The notes beneath the pieces are model-generated. The model searched no databases. It saw only the letters and a program-made list of their open reading frames with translations, and was not told the origin of the DNA. The position numbers and the translations under genes were made by a program. A stretch of 64,000 nucleotides of DNA from Mycobacterium sp. 155 (lineage in GTDB: Bacteria; Actinomycetota; Actinomycetes; Mycobacteriales; Mycobacteriaceae): positions 4,042,478 to 4,106,477 of the forward strand of contig NZ_KB892705.1 of NCBI RefSeq assembly GCF_000373905.1, in the 5' to 3' direction. Positions 17,245-27,694 of the stretch are shown here, piece after piece. The stretch's first letter is position 1; the number at the start of each line of letters is the position of its first letter.

Positions 17245-18495
17245 CTAACGCAGTGGGTTGAATTCGCGCAGGGCTTCGGGTTGCTTGCCGGTGGTGACGT
17301 ATTCGGCCAGCAGCCGGCCGGTGACGGGCCCGTGTGCCAGCCCCCACATTCCGTGCCCGCCTGCGACGAAGATTCCATGTGCTACCTCGCCGATCAGCGG
17401 CCGGCCGTCAGGCGTGATCGGACGGCCGCCAACCCACACGTCGGTGCGTTCGTCCCAGCGGACGCCGTCGAGTAGCGGCGCGGCCGAGGCGACGATGGCC
17501 TCCATCCGTGCGGGCCGCGGCGGATCGTCGGGCGAACGGAATTCCATGGTTCCGGCGACCCGCAGCGCGCCCCGGTACGGCGTACACGCCACCCGGACGT
17601 CAGGCAGGTATATGGGTCCGGGAACCGGGCGGTCCACCGGGACCGTGAATGAGTAGCCGCGTCCGGCCCGCACCGGGGTACGGACCTTTGGGCCGGCCAG
17701 CCGTGACAACCACGCGCCGGTGGCGATCACCGCGGCGTCGGCAGTCAGGTCCGCGGCGCGCATCTGGACCCTGACGCGGGCGCCCGTGGGCCGCACGGCA
17801 GTGACCTCGCCGGTGCGGATAGTTCCGCCCCTGGCGACGACGGATTTTGCCAAGGCGTGCACGAGCCGGCCCGGATCCACGTAGCGCTGGCCTTCGACAC
17901 TGATGCCTGTGGTGATCGCAGGTGACGCCAGTGGGACATGCTCGCGCAGCGTTTTCCCGGACAACCGGGTGATCGAGACGGTCTGACCGGCTGAAGCGAG
18001 CCCGCTCAGTTCGGCCAGCAGGTGCTCGGCCTGGCGCGGTGTTTCGAACAGCGCGGTGATGGGTCCGTCAGTGGTGGGCGCTTCCACGCCGTTGCTGGTC
18101 AGAACGTCGTAGGCCTCGATGCACTCCGCGTTGAGCGGCAGGTTCGCGCGGACCACCCGAGTCCACGACGAACGCCGGCAGTTGGCGACGAACCGCAGCA
18201 GAAACGACCACAGCCGGGGATCTGCCGTCAGAGGTATGTGCAGCGGCGCGGCCGGGTTGACCAGCGAGCGCAGTCCGTAACGCAGCACGCCCGGATCGTT
18301 GAGCGGGATCGTCAGGGCCGGCGAGACCCAGCCGGCGTTGCCCCAGGAGGCCCCCGCGGCCACCCCGGTGCGGTCCACCACGGTCACCTCGACGCCACGC
18401 TCTTGCAGGAACCACGCGGTGGACAGGCCGACGATGCCGGCACCCACGACGACAGCCGAACGCGGACCACCATCGATCCGTTCGACGCCCATCAT
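17245..18495 (-). CDS. FAD-dependent oxidoreductase, D-amino-acid dehydrogenase (DadA) family
   Basis: A 416-residue flavoprotein of the DAO superfamily that oxidises an amine or amino acid. The N-terminal dinucleotide motif is VVGAGIVGLSTAWFLQERG. ATGAWLSRLAG in the middle and VWVGGRPITPDGRPLIGE followed by VAGGHGMWGLAHGP near the end are typical DadA signatures. ATG 18495 is chosen because GGAGG stands eight bases before it; GTG 18504 is in frame. A PucR-type regulator lies 91 bases upstream on the same strand and is the obvious candidate regulator. The amino-acid substrate (D-amino acid, proline, sarcosine or similar) is not determined by the sequence. Confidence 0.83.
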   Translation of the reverse strand: MMGVERIDGGPRSAVVVGAGIVGLSTAWFLQERGVEVTVVDRTGVAAGASWGNAGWVSPALTIPLNDPGVLRYGLRSLVNPAAPLHIPLTADPRLWSFLLRFVANCRRSSWTRVVRANLPLNAECIEAYDVLTSNGVEAPTTDGPITALFETPRQAEHLLAELSGLASAGQTVSITRLSGKTLREHVPLASPAITTGISVEGQRYVDPGRLVHALAKSVVARGGTIRTGEVTAVRPTGARVRVQMRAADLTADAAVIATGAWLSRLAGPKVRTPVRAGRGYSFTVPVDRPVPGPIYLPDVRVACTPYRGALRVAGTMEFRSPDDPPRPARMEAIVASAAPLLDGVRWDERTDVWVGGRPITPDGRPLIGEVAHGIFVAGGHGMWGLAHGPVTGRLLAEYVTTGKQPEALREFNPLR

Positions 18496-18586
18496 GACGT
18501 CCACCTCCGCGGTCGAAGTTCACCCTGACATCACCCATGGTGGGGTCGGGGACCACGGCACTGTTTGCCCGATTTCGACAATCGGG

Positions 18587-20116
18587 CTATGGCGGATTGT
18601 CGGCTTCTGACAGGCCGTCGATGACGGCTAACTCGATCATCATTGCCAGTCGCTTACGAGCGTCGTCGAGGCCGAGATTGGTCACCTCGGCCATCTTGCG
18701 CAGCCGGTACCGCACGGTGTTCTCGTGCACGTCGAGCCGCTGCCCGGCATCGGTCAGATCGCCCTGAGCCTCCAGCCATGCCCGCAGGGTCTCGGTGTAC
18801 CGGGTGGAGTGGGTCCGGTCGTGTTCGCGCAGCTCGGCGACCGGACCACGCTGCGGCGCCCGTCCCGACTGCGCGGCTGCCCGCAGCCGTTGCAGCAAGA
18901 TGTCGTCCCAGGCTTCGTCGTACACCGGGGCCGGTCCGGTGCGCCGCACCTCGTGCAGGGCCAGGCACTCCTCGGCCTCGCGCCGGGCCGGTGCCAGTTC
19001 TGCCACGGTCGCCGGCCCGCTCACTCCGGCCAGCAGCGTCACCTGCGCGGGCAAGGCGGCCCGCAGTGCCGTCAGCCAACGGCCGGCGGCCTCGGCCTCG
19101 GCGCCGGGTAGCACGGTGTAGACGGTATTGCCCGCCAGCGCGCTGCGGCCCGGCCGGGACCAGCCGAAACCGGTGGTGGCCCGATCGAATGCGAGCAGCA
19201 GTGGGGCATGACGGTCGTCGGCAGTGTTCGCCCGCAGTGCGATCACGCGCAGCGGGGTCTGCGGTAGCGCGAGCCTGCTGGCGACCGTCGTCGCGTCGGC
19301 GGCGCCCTCGAGCAGTCGCAGCACCAATTCGGACTCCACCTGTCGTTCCAGGTCCGCACTGGCACGCGAGCGCAGCAGATGCATGGCCACCAGGCGGGCC
19401 CCATGGGCCAGCGCGGTACGTCGTCTCTCCGGCAGCGGCTCGGCGCAGGTCACCCACACCGAGCCCAGTAGTTCCCGGCCCGCTCGCGCGGCCACCACCA
19501 TGCGTCCGGTCAGCCCGTACTCGGGGTCGCCCGCGACAAACATCGGCTCGTCCGATTCGGCCAGATGGCGGAAGACCCCGCGCGCTTCGAACAACGCCCG
19601 CAGTCGCTGCGGAGCCTCGCGGCTCAGGATCGTCTCGGCCCGCGCCGGGTCGGCGTGCTGCTGCATGCGCGAGTACGCCAGCACCGCCGAGCGCCGGCTT
19701 TCGATGGTCACCGAGCCGCCGACCGTATCGGCGAGACTGTCCGCGAGTGCGAACAAATCCGTCGGGCCACGGCCCGATTCGGTTTCCCGGCCCTCCAGCA
19801 CGAGGCCGTACACCACGGCCGCCAGCTCACTCCAGGACACCTGCGGATCGACGGACATCACCGCGATGTCCTCGGGGTCGTCGGTAACGGGCTCATCGGT
19901 GTCTCGGACCAGGACCACCACGGCCTGGGCTGCTGTGGCCCAGGCGATCGCCTCGGTGGCACCGACGGCACCGACGGCGATCAGGACGTCACCGACCACC
20001 TGGCCGGGTTCGTGGATCACGACACTGCGCAGCTCGGTCGACCGCGGCGTGGAGCAGTACCGCAGATGGACGCCGTAGCCGCCCAGGACGTTGATCAGCC
20101 GGTCGAGTGTGATCAC
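18587..20116 (-). CDS. PucR-family transcriptional regulator
   Basis: A 509-residue regulator with an N-terminal PucR sensory domain (from MITLDRLINVLGGYGV), a central GGDEF-like CdaR region, and a C-terminal helix-turn-helix. The HTH signature LDVHENTVRYRLRKMAEV spans about 467-484, as in PucR/CdaR proteins that control purine, amino-acid or sugar-acid catabolism. It precedes the DadA-like oxidoreductase on the same strand with a 91-base gap, so it probably controls that gene. The effector is likely the amino compound consumed by the enzyme, an inference from position. Confidence 0.85.
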   Translation of the reverse strand: MITLDRLINVLGGYGVHLRYCSTPRSTELRSVVIHEPGQVVGDVLIAVGAVGATEAIAWATAAQAVVVLVRDTDEPVTDDPEDIAVMSVDPQVSWSELAAVVYGLVLEGRETESGRGPTDLFALADSLADTVGGSVTIESRRSAVLAYSRMQQHADPARAETILSREAPQRLRALFEARGVFRHLAESDEPMFVAGDPEYGLTGRMVVAARAGRELLGSVWVTCAEPLPERRRTALAHGARLVAMHLLRSRASADLERQVESELVLRLLEGAADATTVASRLALPQTPLRVIALRANTADDRHAPLLLAFDRATTGFGWSRPGRSALAGNTVYTVLPGAEAEAAGRWLTALRAALPAQVTLLAGVSGPATVAELAPARREAEECLALHEVRRTGPAPVYDEAWDDILLQRLRAAAQSGRAPQRGPVAELREHDRTHSTRYTETLRAWLEAQGDLTDAGQRLDVHENTVRYRLRKMAEVTNLGLDDARKRLAMMIELAVIDGLSEADNPP

Positions 20117-20130
20117 TCCGTCGAGCGTAG

Positions 20131-21150
20131 TTACGGCCCGGCGGTCAGCGTGGCCTTGCCGTTGTGCTGGGCACCTGAGGGGTCCAGCCAGGTGAGATCG
20201 ATGACGTCACCCGGATAGTGCCGGTCCAGGACCAGGGTCAGGGTCCGCGCCGAATCCAGGGACGTTCCGTCGATCGTGGTCAGCAGGTCGCCCGGCGCCA
20301 GGCCCGCGGCCTCGGCCGGGCCCCCGCGCATGACGTCCCGGATGATCACGCCGCCGCCGCGTCTGGGCGTGCTGCCTACCCCGACGCCGAGCATGGTCGG
20401 AGCCCCGATGTGCACGGAGCCCGACGGGGTGCGGGAGCGGATCTGCCCGGCGACGGCCATCGCCTCGTTGATGGGGATCGCGAAGCCCTTGCCGCCCGGG
20501 CCCATCCGAAAGTTCACCGACGCCGCGGTCGTCATACCGACGACCTGGCCGGCACCGTTGATGACCGGACCACCAGAATCACCGGCCCGCACAGGTGCGG
20601 CGAACTCGAACAGCCCGGTGATCTCGTCGCTGCTCCCGGTCAACTCGTCCTCGGCGTTGACCGTACGGCCGAATGCGGTGACCGTGCCGACCTCCTGGGT
20701 CAGCGGGGCGTCACTGCCCTGCGCATTGCCGAGAGCGACCACGGGGTCGCCTGGTGCCAGTGCGTTGGAATCACCGATCGTTGCCGTCGGCAGACCATCC
20801 GCGCCATGCAGCTGCAGCAGAGCAACATCGTGCTCACGGTCGTAACCGATCAGATCGGCGGGGTAGGACCGGCCATTGACCGTGGCGCTGACGGCGTTGG
20901 CGCCCTGCACCACGTGGTAGTTGGTCAGCACCTCGCCGTCGGGGGACAACACGATGCCGGTTCCGATGCCGTACGCCTGTTGGTAGTCGACCCTGGTGTC
21001 GACCCGGGCCACGGCCGGTTGCACCACAGAGACGGCGGATAGGGGATCGCCCGGCGCGGCTGTTGCCGGTACCAGGGGCGTCACCAATGCCAAGGCGGTA
21101 AGGACCGCCAGGATTACCGACGTGGAACGGCGTGACCGCAGTTTGCCCAT
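20131..21150 (-). CDS. Secreted trypsin-like serine protease with PDZ domain (PepA/HtrA type)
   Basis: Exported protease, 339 residues. The signal peptide (MGKLRSRRSTSVILAVLTAL, ending PATAA) is followed by a trypsin fold (35-215) and a single PDZ domain (about 240-335). The catalytic triad is visible: His79 in NYHVV, Asp108 in EHDVALL, Ser192 in AGDSGGP. It resembles mycobacterial PepA (Rv0125 family). ATG 21150 is required to keep the signal peptide; the open frame extends into the neighbouring gene. It is one of a run of minus-strand genes and probably performs envelope protein quality control. Confidence 0.88.
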   Translation of the reverse strand: MGKLRSRRSTSVILAVLTALALVTPLVPATAAPGDPLSAVSVVQPAVARVDTRVDYQQAYGIGTGIVLSPDGEVLTNYHVVQGANAVSATVNGRSYPADLIGYDREHDVALLQLHGADGLPTATIGDSNALAPGDPVVALGNAQGSDAPLTQEVGTVTAFGRTVNAEDELTGSSDEITGLFEFAAPVRAGDSGGPVINGAGQVVGMTTAASVNFRMGPGGKGFAIPINEAMAVAGQIRSRTPSGSVHIGAPTMLGVGVGSTPRRGGGVIIRDVMRGGPAEAAGLAPGDLLTTIDGTSLDSARTLTLVLDRHYPGDVIDLTWLDPSGAQHNGKATLTAGP

Positions 21151-21196
21151 GGATATATCTTCGCCCGCATGGGCACCGGTGTCGACGCGCGGGGTT

Positions 21197-21964
21197 TCAG
21201 TCCTCGACGGCGACGTTGTCGCGGGAGTGCCGGCGCAGACGCGAGAACCCGCTCTTGTTCGTCGGCCGCCGGTTGCGCAGTTTGCCCTTCTGACGTGCGA
21301 CGTCATCCTCCGGGGAGTCCTCTTGTGAGGCCGTGATCGGCTCCGGCGTCGAAGCGTCGCTCGGCTCCGCTTCGATGACCGAGACTTCGGGCTCCTCCGC
21401 TGTGGATTCCGTGACCTCGGAGTCTTCGGATTCGTCGACGTCGGTCGGTGCTTCCGTTTCCGCAGAATCCTCGGCCACATCGGCCTCAGTCTTGTGGCTG
21501 CCCCGCTTCTGCTTGGTCTTGAGCGGTTTGGGCGGAGGCGGTGGCAATTCGGCGAGAAACGCCAGATAGAAGCCGAGGATGCCGAGCAGTGCGATCGACG
21601 CGGCCGCGCCGTAGATACCGAACAACCACTGGCCGGCGGCGTCCAGGGAGAGCCAGATCTCGGAGACCGCGGCGCCGACGATGAGCAGACCGGCCAGCAC
21701 GTGGAACACGACGGCCGAGGTCCGCAGCCGCAACGCCAGCTGTGGGGTGCCGTACTCGGGGCGTCGCGTGCGCTGCAGCGTAAAGAACACCGGCAGCGCG
21801 GCCAGTGCGATCAGAACCCCGGTGGTGATCCGGAGCACCAGGCCGAGCATGGGCGAGGTCTCGCCCATGAGTTCGGGCCAGCGCGGGAGGACGAAGAAGA
21901 AGTAAAGGCCGGCAGCGATGACCGAGAACGACGCATGCCAGGTCACCGCGGCGGTGCGGCCCAT
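21197..21964 (-). CDS. Conserved mycobacterial membrane protein with acidic C-terminal tail
   Basis: A 255-residue protein of unknown function. Four hydrophobic segments occupy residues 5-150 (WHASFSVIAAGLYFFFVLP is the first), followed by a long Glu/Ser/Thr/Asp-rich cytoplasmic tail (about 165-230) that ends with basic KLRNRRPTNKSGFSRLRRHS. ATG 21964 has an AGGAGG site just upstream. No enzyme motif is visible. The gene lies between the tRNA-Ser(GGA) gene and the PDZ protease, all on the minus strand. Confidence 0.75.
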   Translation of the reverse strand: MGRTAAVTWHASFSVIAAGLYFFFVLPRWPELMGETSPMLGLVLRITTGVLIALAALPVFFTLQRTRRPEYGTPQLALRLRTSAVVFHVLAGLLIVGAAVSEIWLSLDAAGQWLFGIYGAAASIALLGILGFYLAFLAELPPPPPKPLKTKQKRGSHKTEADVAEDSAETEAPTDVDESEDSEVTESTAEEPEVSVIEAEPSDASTPEPITASQEDSPEDDVARQKGKLRNRRPTNKSGFSRLRRHSRDNVAVED

Positions 21965-22037
21965 ACCCCTCCTCGGATGTGGCGGGCCGGGGTGCAACCA
22001 GACTGCGTATGAGCAGGTCACACCCCGGACCCAAGCG

Positions 22038-22123
22038 CGGAGGATAGGGGATTTGAACCCCTGAGGGCTGTTAACCCAACCCGCGTTCCAGGCGAGCGCC
22101 ATAGGCCACTAGGCGAATCCTCC
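22038..22123 (-). tRNA. tRNA-Ser (anticodon GGA)
   Basis: On the minus strand the acceptor arms GGAGGAT and ATCCTCC pair, with discriminator G. The anticodon stem CTCGC/GCGGG encloses CTGGAAC, giving anticodon GGA. The long variable arm and the GTTCAAATC T-loop confirm a class II serine tRNA. CCA is not encoded, unlike in the tRNA-Ser(CGA) at 4131. It reads UCC and UCU codons. Confidence 0.96.
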
Positions 22124-22137
22124 GTCGGCAATCCTAA

Positions 22138-23658
<1,521 letters not shown>

Positions 23659-23687
23659 TAGTCCGACCCGATAGGTAGCCTGCACCC

Positions 23688-25580
23688 GTGGCTCTCTACC
23701 GCAAGTACCGCCCGGCAACCTTCGCCGAAGTCGTTGGGCAGGAGCATGTCACCGAGCCGCTCTCGACGGCGCTCACCGCGGGCCGGATCAACCACGCCTA
23801 CCTGTTCTCCGGGCCGCGCGGCTGCGGTAAGACCTCATCAGCGCGGATCCTGGCCCGCTCGCTGAACTGCGAGCAGGGCCCCACGCCGACGCCATGCGGG
23901 GTGTGTGACTCATGCGTGGCGCTGGCCCCCAACGGGCCTGGCAACGTCGACGTCGTCGAACTCGACGCGGCCAGCCACGGCGGTGTCGACGACACTCGCG
24001 AACTCCGGGACCGGGCGTTCTATGCGCCTGCGCAGTCGCGCTACCGCATCTTCATCGTCGACGAAGCGCACATGGTCACCACAGCCGGGTTCAATGCGCT
24101 GCTCAAGATCGTCGAGGAGCCACCGGACCACCTGATCTTCGTGTTCGCCACCACCGAACCGGAGAAGGTGCTGCCGACCATCCGATCGCGTACCCACCAC
24201 TACCCGTTCCGCCTGCTGGCCCCGCGCACCATGCGCCCGTTGCTCGAGCGCGTGTGTGGTGACGAAGGCGTGACCGTGGATGACGCCGTCTACCCGCTGG
24301 TCATTCGCGCGGGCGGCGGCTCGCCCCGCGACACCCTGTCGGTGCTCGACCAGCTGCTGGCCGGGGCCGAGGGCAACCGGATCACCTACCAGCGGGCGTT
24401 GGCGCTGCTCGGCGCCACCGACATGGCGTTGATCGACGACGCCGTCGAGGCGCTGGCCGCCGGTGACGCCGCGGCTTTGTTCGGGGCCGTTGAAGCGGTG
24501 ATCGACGCCGGTCACGACCCGCGCCGGTTCGCCACCGACCTGCTGGAACGCTTCCGCGACCTGATCGTGCTGCAGGCCGTGCCCGACGCCCCGGCCCGCG
24601 GCGTCGTCGACGCGCCCGACGACGTGCTGGACCGCATGCGCGAGCAGGCGGCCCAGCTCGGATCGGCGACGTTGACGCGCTACGCCGAGGTGGTCCATGC
24701 CGGGCTGGGGGAGATGCGCGGCGCCACCGCGCCCCGGCTGCTGCTCGAAGTGGTGTGTGCGCGGCTGCTGCTGCCGTCGGCACACGACACCGAATCGGCG
24801 TTGCTGCAGCGCATCGAACGCATCGAAAACCGGTTGGACATGTCCATCCCGGCCGGTGAGGCTCAGGTATCGGAGGGTGAGCCGGCCAAGACCTACACCC
24901 GGCGCAGCCGGGGGGCGGCCGCCCCGCCGCCGGAGCCGGAGCCGGTCCCCGACCCGGCGCCTGCCGCTGCGGCGCAGGCGCCCGAGCCTGATCGCGAGCC
25001 CGAACCGGTCCCCGAGCCGGCGCCGGTCGAGGTGGCACACGCACCGGAACCAGAGGTGCCCGCGCCGTCGATCGTGCCGGGCGTGTTGGACACCACGGCC
25101 GTGCGCAACGCGTGGGTGGAGATCCGGGCCAAGGTGCGTGCGCGCAGCAAGACTCTCGACGCGATGATCAACGACATGACAGTGCTCGCGCTGGATGGCA
25201 ATACACTTGTGCTCTCGCATGTTTCACCTCAGCTGGCGAAGCGGGTCATCGAGCCGCACAACGCCGAGGTCATCCGGGAAGCACTCAAGGATGCGTTGGG
25301 TGTCGACTGGCAGATCCGATGCGAAGCGGGTAACCGCGAAGCACCCGCTCGAGTTGCACCACGTGCCACCAAGGCGCCACCAAAGGTTCCGGCCCGGGTG
25401 GCTCGTTCCATTCCCGAAGCCGACCTGGCGCCCCCGCCGGAACCGCCGTCCCCGGAAGACGAGGAAGAAGAGCTGCTCGCCGAGGCCGGGCAGAGCGAGG
25501 CCGGGCCTCGCCGCGACCCCGAGGAAGTCGCGTTGGAACTCCTGCAGAACGAACTGGGTGCGCGCAAGATCGAGGGCTAG
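23688..25580 (+). CDS. dnaX: DNA polymerase III subunit gamma/tau
   Basis: Clamp-loader ATPase of the replicase, 630 residues. Walker A GPRGCGKT is at 42-49, the zinc cluster is Cys61, Cys70, Cys73 and Cys76, and the DEAH box of Walker B is in FIVDEAHMVT. Domains I-III span about 1-365. A low-complexity Pro/Glu/Ala linker (about 400-470) joins a C-terminal domain that would contact the polymerase and helicase. GTG 23688 begins the invariant MALYRKYRP. I saw no obvious A-rich slippery site for a programmed frameshift. The gene corresponds to Rv3721c, and in related genomes as I recall them tmsB follows directly; here a sulfur cluster intervenes. Confidence 0.95.
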   Translation: MALYRKYRPATFAEVVGQEHVTEPLSTALTAGRINHAYLFSGPRGCGKTSSARILARSLNCEQGPTPTPCGVCDSCVALAPNGPGNVDVVELDAASHGGVDDTRELRDRAFYAPAQSRYRIFIVDEAHMVTTAGFNALLKIVEEPPDHLIFVFATTEPEKVLPTIRSRTHHYPFRLLAPRTMRPLLERVCGDEGVTVDDAVYPLVIRAGGGSPRDTLSVLDQLLAGAEGNRITYQRALALLGATDMALIDDAVEALAAGDAAALFGAVEAVIDAGHDPRRFATDLLERFRDLIVLQAVPDAPARGVVDAPDDVLDRMREQAAQLGSATLTRYAEVVHAGLGEMRGATAPRLLLEVVCARLLLPSAHDTESALLQRIERIENRLDMSIPAGEAQVSEGEPAKTYTRRSRGAAAPPPEPEPVPDPAPAAAAQAPEPDREPEPVPEPAPVEVAHAPEPEVPAPSIVPGVLDTTAVRNAWVEIRAKVRARSKTLDAMINDMTVLALDGNTLVLSHVSPQLAKRVIEPHNAEVIREALKDALGVDWQIRCEAGNREAPARVAPRATKAPPKVPARVARSIPEADLAPPPEPPSPEDEEEELLAEAGQSEAGPRRDPEEVALELLQNELGARKIEG

Positions 25581-25586
25581 GGTCCG

Positions 25587-26360
25587 TTAGCGCACCAGCA
25601 GGGTGTCCACCAGCACGTACACGGCGACGGCGAACACCAGATAGGCAAACCAGCGTTGCAGACGCCGGGTGTCGGCCTTGGTACCGAGATGCCCGGCGAT
25701 CAACGACCCGACGATCGCAGTTCCTACGAACGCGGCGGTGATCGCCCAGTCGATGCTGGTACCGCTCATATGGGAGATGACACCTGCCACCGAATTCGCG
25801 ACGATGATGAGCAGCGACGTACCGATAGCGATGGGTATCTCGACACCGAGCATCAACACCAGGGCCGGGATGATCAGGAAACCACCGCCGACGCCGAAGA
25901 GTCCGGTGAGCAGACCGACGAGGAATCCCGCGGGGATGGATCTCGGCGCGCAGCGACGCCAGTTGATTCCCGAATCGCCCACCTGGCACGCGGTGCCCGT
26001 TCCGCCGTTGCTTCTCAGCATCCGGAATCCGGCCAGCAACATGACGATGGCGAAGCCGATCATGAGCGTCGACTGCGGCAGATGCCGACCGATGGCGCTG
26101 CCGAGGAAGGTGGTCGGAATACCCACCGCCGCGAAGACAGCGGCTAATCGCCACTGGACTTGGCCGGCAAGGATTTTCGGCAACGCACCCACCGCCGAAG
26201 CTATGCCCACGACCAGCAGGGACATCGGAATCGCCTGCTCGATACCGAGTCCCAGCACATAGACCAGGGCCGGTACCGCCAGGATAGATCCGCCACCACC
26301 GAGCAGGCCCAGCAGGACACCGAGCAGCGCCCCGAGCAAGAGGGCAACCAGGATGCTCAT
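25587..26360 (-). CDS. TauE/SafE-family sulfite/sulfur-compound exporter
   Basis: A 257-residue polytopic protein with about eight membrane helices arranged as two repeats. Each repeat begins with the Gly-rich family motif (GLLGGGGSILAVPALVYVLG near residue 19 and GLFGVGGGFLIIPALVLMLG near residue 150). Family members move sulfite, sulfoacetate or other organosulfur anions. It is the last gene of a minus-strand run with the SQR-like and CstB-like genes, matching the TauE gene of staphylococcal cst loci, where it is proposed to export sulfite. The 3' end faces dnaX with only six bases between stops. Confidence 0.85.
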   Translation of the reverse strand: MSILVALLLGALLGVLLGLLGGGGSILAVPALVYVLGLGIEQAIPMSLLVVGIASAVGALPKILAGQVQWRLAAVFAAVGIPTTFLGSAIGRHLPQSTLMIGFAIVMLLAGFRMLRSNGGTGTACQVGDSGINWRRCAPRSIPAGFLVGLLTGLFGVGGGFLIIPALVLMLGVEIPIAIGTSLLIIVANSVAGVISHMSGTSIDWAITAAFVGTAIVGSLIAGHLGTKADTRRLQRWFAYLVFAVAVYVLVDTLLVR

Positions 26361-26468
26361 GCGAGTACGCTCATCGCCGCATCATGCGGTGATAGGACGG
26401 ACGACTCATGCCCGCGTCTAGGACACATCGCTGGACAACACATGAATTCTCCTGCGCCGTTCGTGAAT

Positions 26469-27671
26469 CTATGCCAGGCCCTTGAGCATGAGATTCCAGT
26501 ACATGAACGGAAGTCCGTACTTCTTCAGGTACCAGTACGCCCGGTGCGGTGTCGTCGGATTAAGCAGTGGGAACGAGGGCGCCAACTGCAGGTCGTAGTC
26601 GAATTCGGCGAGCAGCATCGCGTGCGACGAGGTGACGATCGGGCAGGACGAATATCCGTTGTACGACGCGAGCAGTGGTTTGCCCGCAAGGAAGGAGTCG
26701 ATGTTGTCGACCACGACCGGGGCCTGCTTGCGGATCGCGGCGCCGGTCTTCGAGTTCGGCGATGAACCGGCGTCACCGAGGCTGAACACATTCGGGTAAC
26801 GCACGTGCTGCATGGTGTGCTTGTCGATGTCGACGTAACCCGCGGCGTCGCCGGTCGACAGTGGACTGGATTTGATCCAGTCCGGGGCAGACTGCTGCGG
26901 TACGGCGTGCACCATGTCGTAGGGCAACATGGCGTCGGTCCCACCGGCAGCGACGCTGGAGACCTCGACCTTCCGCGAGGCCGCATCGATGGACGTCACC
27001 TCGGAGTTGCTGTGCAAGGTGATCCCGTAATCGGCTATCACCTTGTCGAGGCTGTCTGCGATCGCCGGAATACCGAACGGGCGTGGTCCGGGCATCACCA
27101 GGTGGACGTCGATGTTCTTGAGAACCCCCTGCGAACGCCAGTAATCACTGGCCAGGTAGGCGATCTTCTGTGGTGCGCCAGCACATTTGATGGCGCCTGA
27201 AGGAACGGTGAAGACCGCGGTGCCCGAACGGAGGTTCCGGATGAACTCCCATGTCCTCGGTGCCAGGTCGAACCGGTAGTTCGACGAAACCCCGCTGCGG
27301 CCCAGGGTGTCCTCGAGCCCGTTCGTCCGGTTCCAATCCAGTTGGATGCCTGGACAAACCACCAGCGCATCGTATTCGTACGTGGTGCCGTCGGCACACG
27401 TCACCGTGTTGCTGTCAGGGTCAATGGCGCTGGCGAAATTGCGGATCCAGGTTGCCCCCTTGGGCATCACCGACGACTCGGACCGTGCGGTCGTCGTGGC
27501 CTTCGCCTGGCCGCCGCCGACGAGTGTCCACAACGGCTGGTAGTAGTGCGTGCCGGACGGCTCGATGATTGCGACATCGGAATAGCCTTTGCGAAGCATC
27601 CGCGCTGCGACGGTGATCCCGGCGGTTCCACCGCCGATGATCAGGATCTGATGTTTGGCTTTGATGGTCAT
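26469..27671 (-). CDS. sqr: Sulfide:quinone oxidoreductase, type II-like
   Basis: Membrane-associated flavoprotein that would oxidise sulfide to persulfide/sulfane sulfur and pass electrons to the quinone pool. The 400 residues open with the FAD motif ILIIGGGTAGITVAARMLRKG. Likely redox cysteines are in KCAGAPQKIAYL, a pattern typical of type II (mitochondrial-like) SQR, and in GYSSCPIVTS near the C-terminus. A preceding VVCPGIQLD cysteine is also typical. An AGAGGAATCACC site precedes the ATG. It lies 23 bases downstream of the CstB-like gene, so its product would feed persulfide to that enzyme. Confidence 0.88.
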   Translation of the reverse strand: MTIKAKHQILIIGGGTAGITVAARMLRKGYSDVAIIEPSGTHYYQPLWTLVGGGQAKATTTARSESSVMPKGATWIRNFASAIDPDSNTVTCADGTTYEYDALVVCPGIQLDWNRTNGLEDTLGRSGVSSNYRFDLAPRTWEFIRNLRSGTAVFTVPSGAIKCAGAPQKIAYLASDYWRSQGVLKNIDVHLVMPGPRPFGIPAIADSLDKVIADYGITLHSNSEVTSIDAASRKVEVSSVAAGGTDAMLPYDMVHAVPQQSAPDWIKSSPLSTGDAAGYVDIDKHTMQHVRYPNVFSLGDAGSSPNSKTGAAIRKQAPVVVDNIDSFLAGKPLLASYNGYSSCPIVTSSHAMLLAEFDYDLQLAPSFPLLNPTTPHRAYWYLKKYGLPFMYWNLMLKGLA

Positions 27672-27694
27672 GGTGATTCCTCTGCTATTCGTGG

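Noticed and set aside
24930..25075. Repetitive CCGGAGCC-like DNA that looked like a tandem repeat
   Set aside because: It encodes the low-complexity Pro/Glu/Ala linker of DnaX, a usual feature of the gene.
23910..25220. 436-codon minus-strand frame opposite dnaX
   Set aside because: Antisense shadow rich in Arg, His, Gln and Gly; dnaX motifs are intact on the plus strand.
23688..25580. Programmed frameshift for a separate gamma subunit in dnaX
   Set aside because: No A-rich slippery heptamer of the known type was found.
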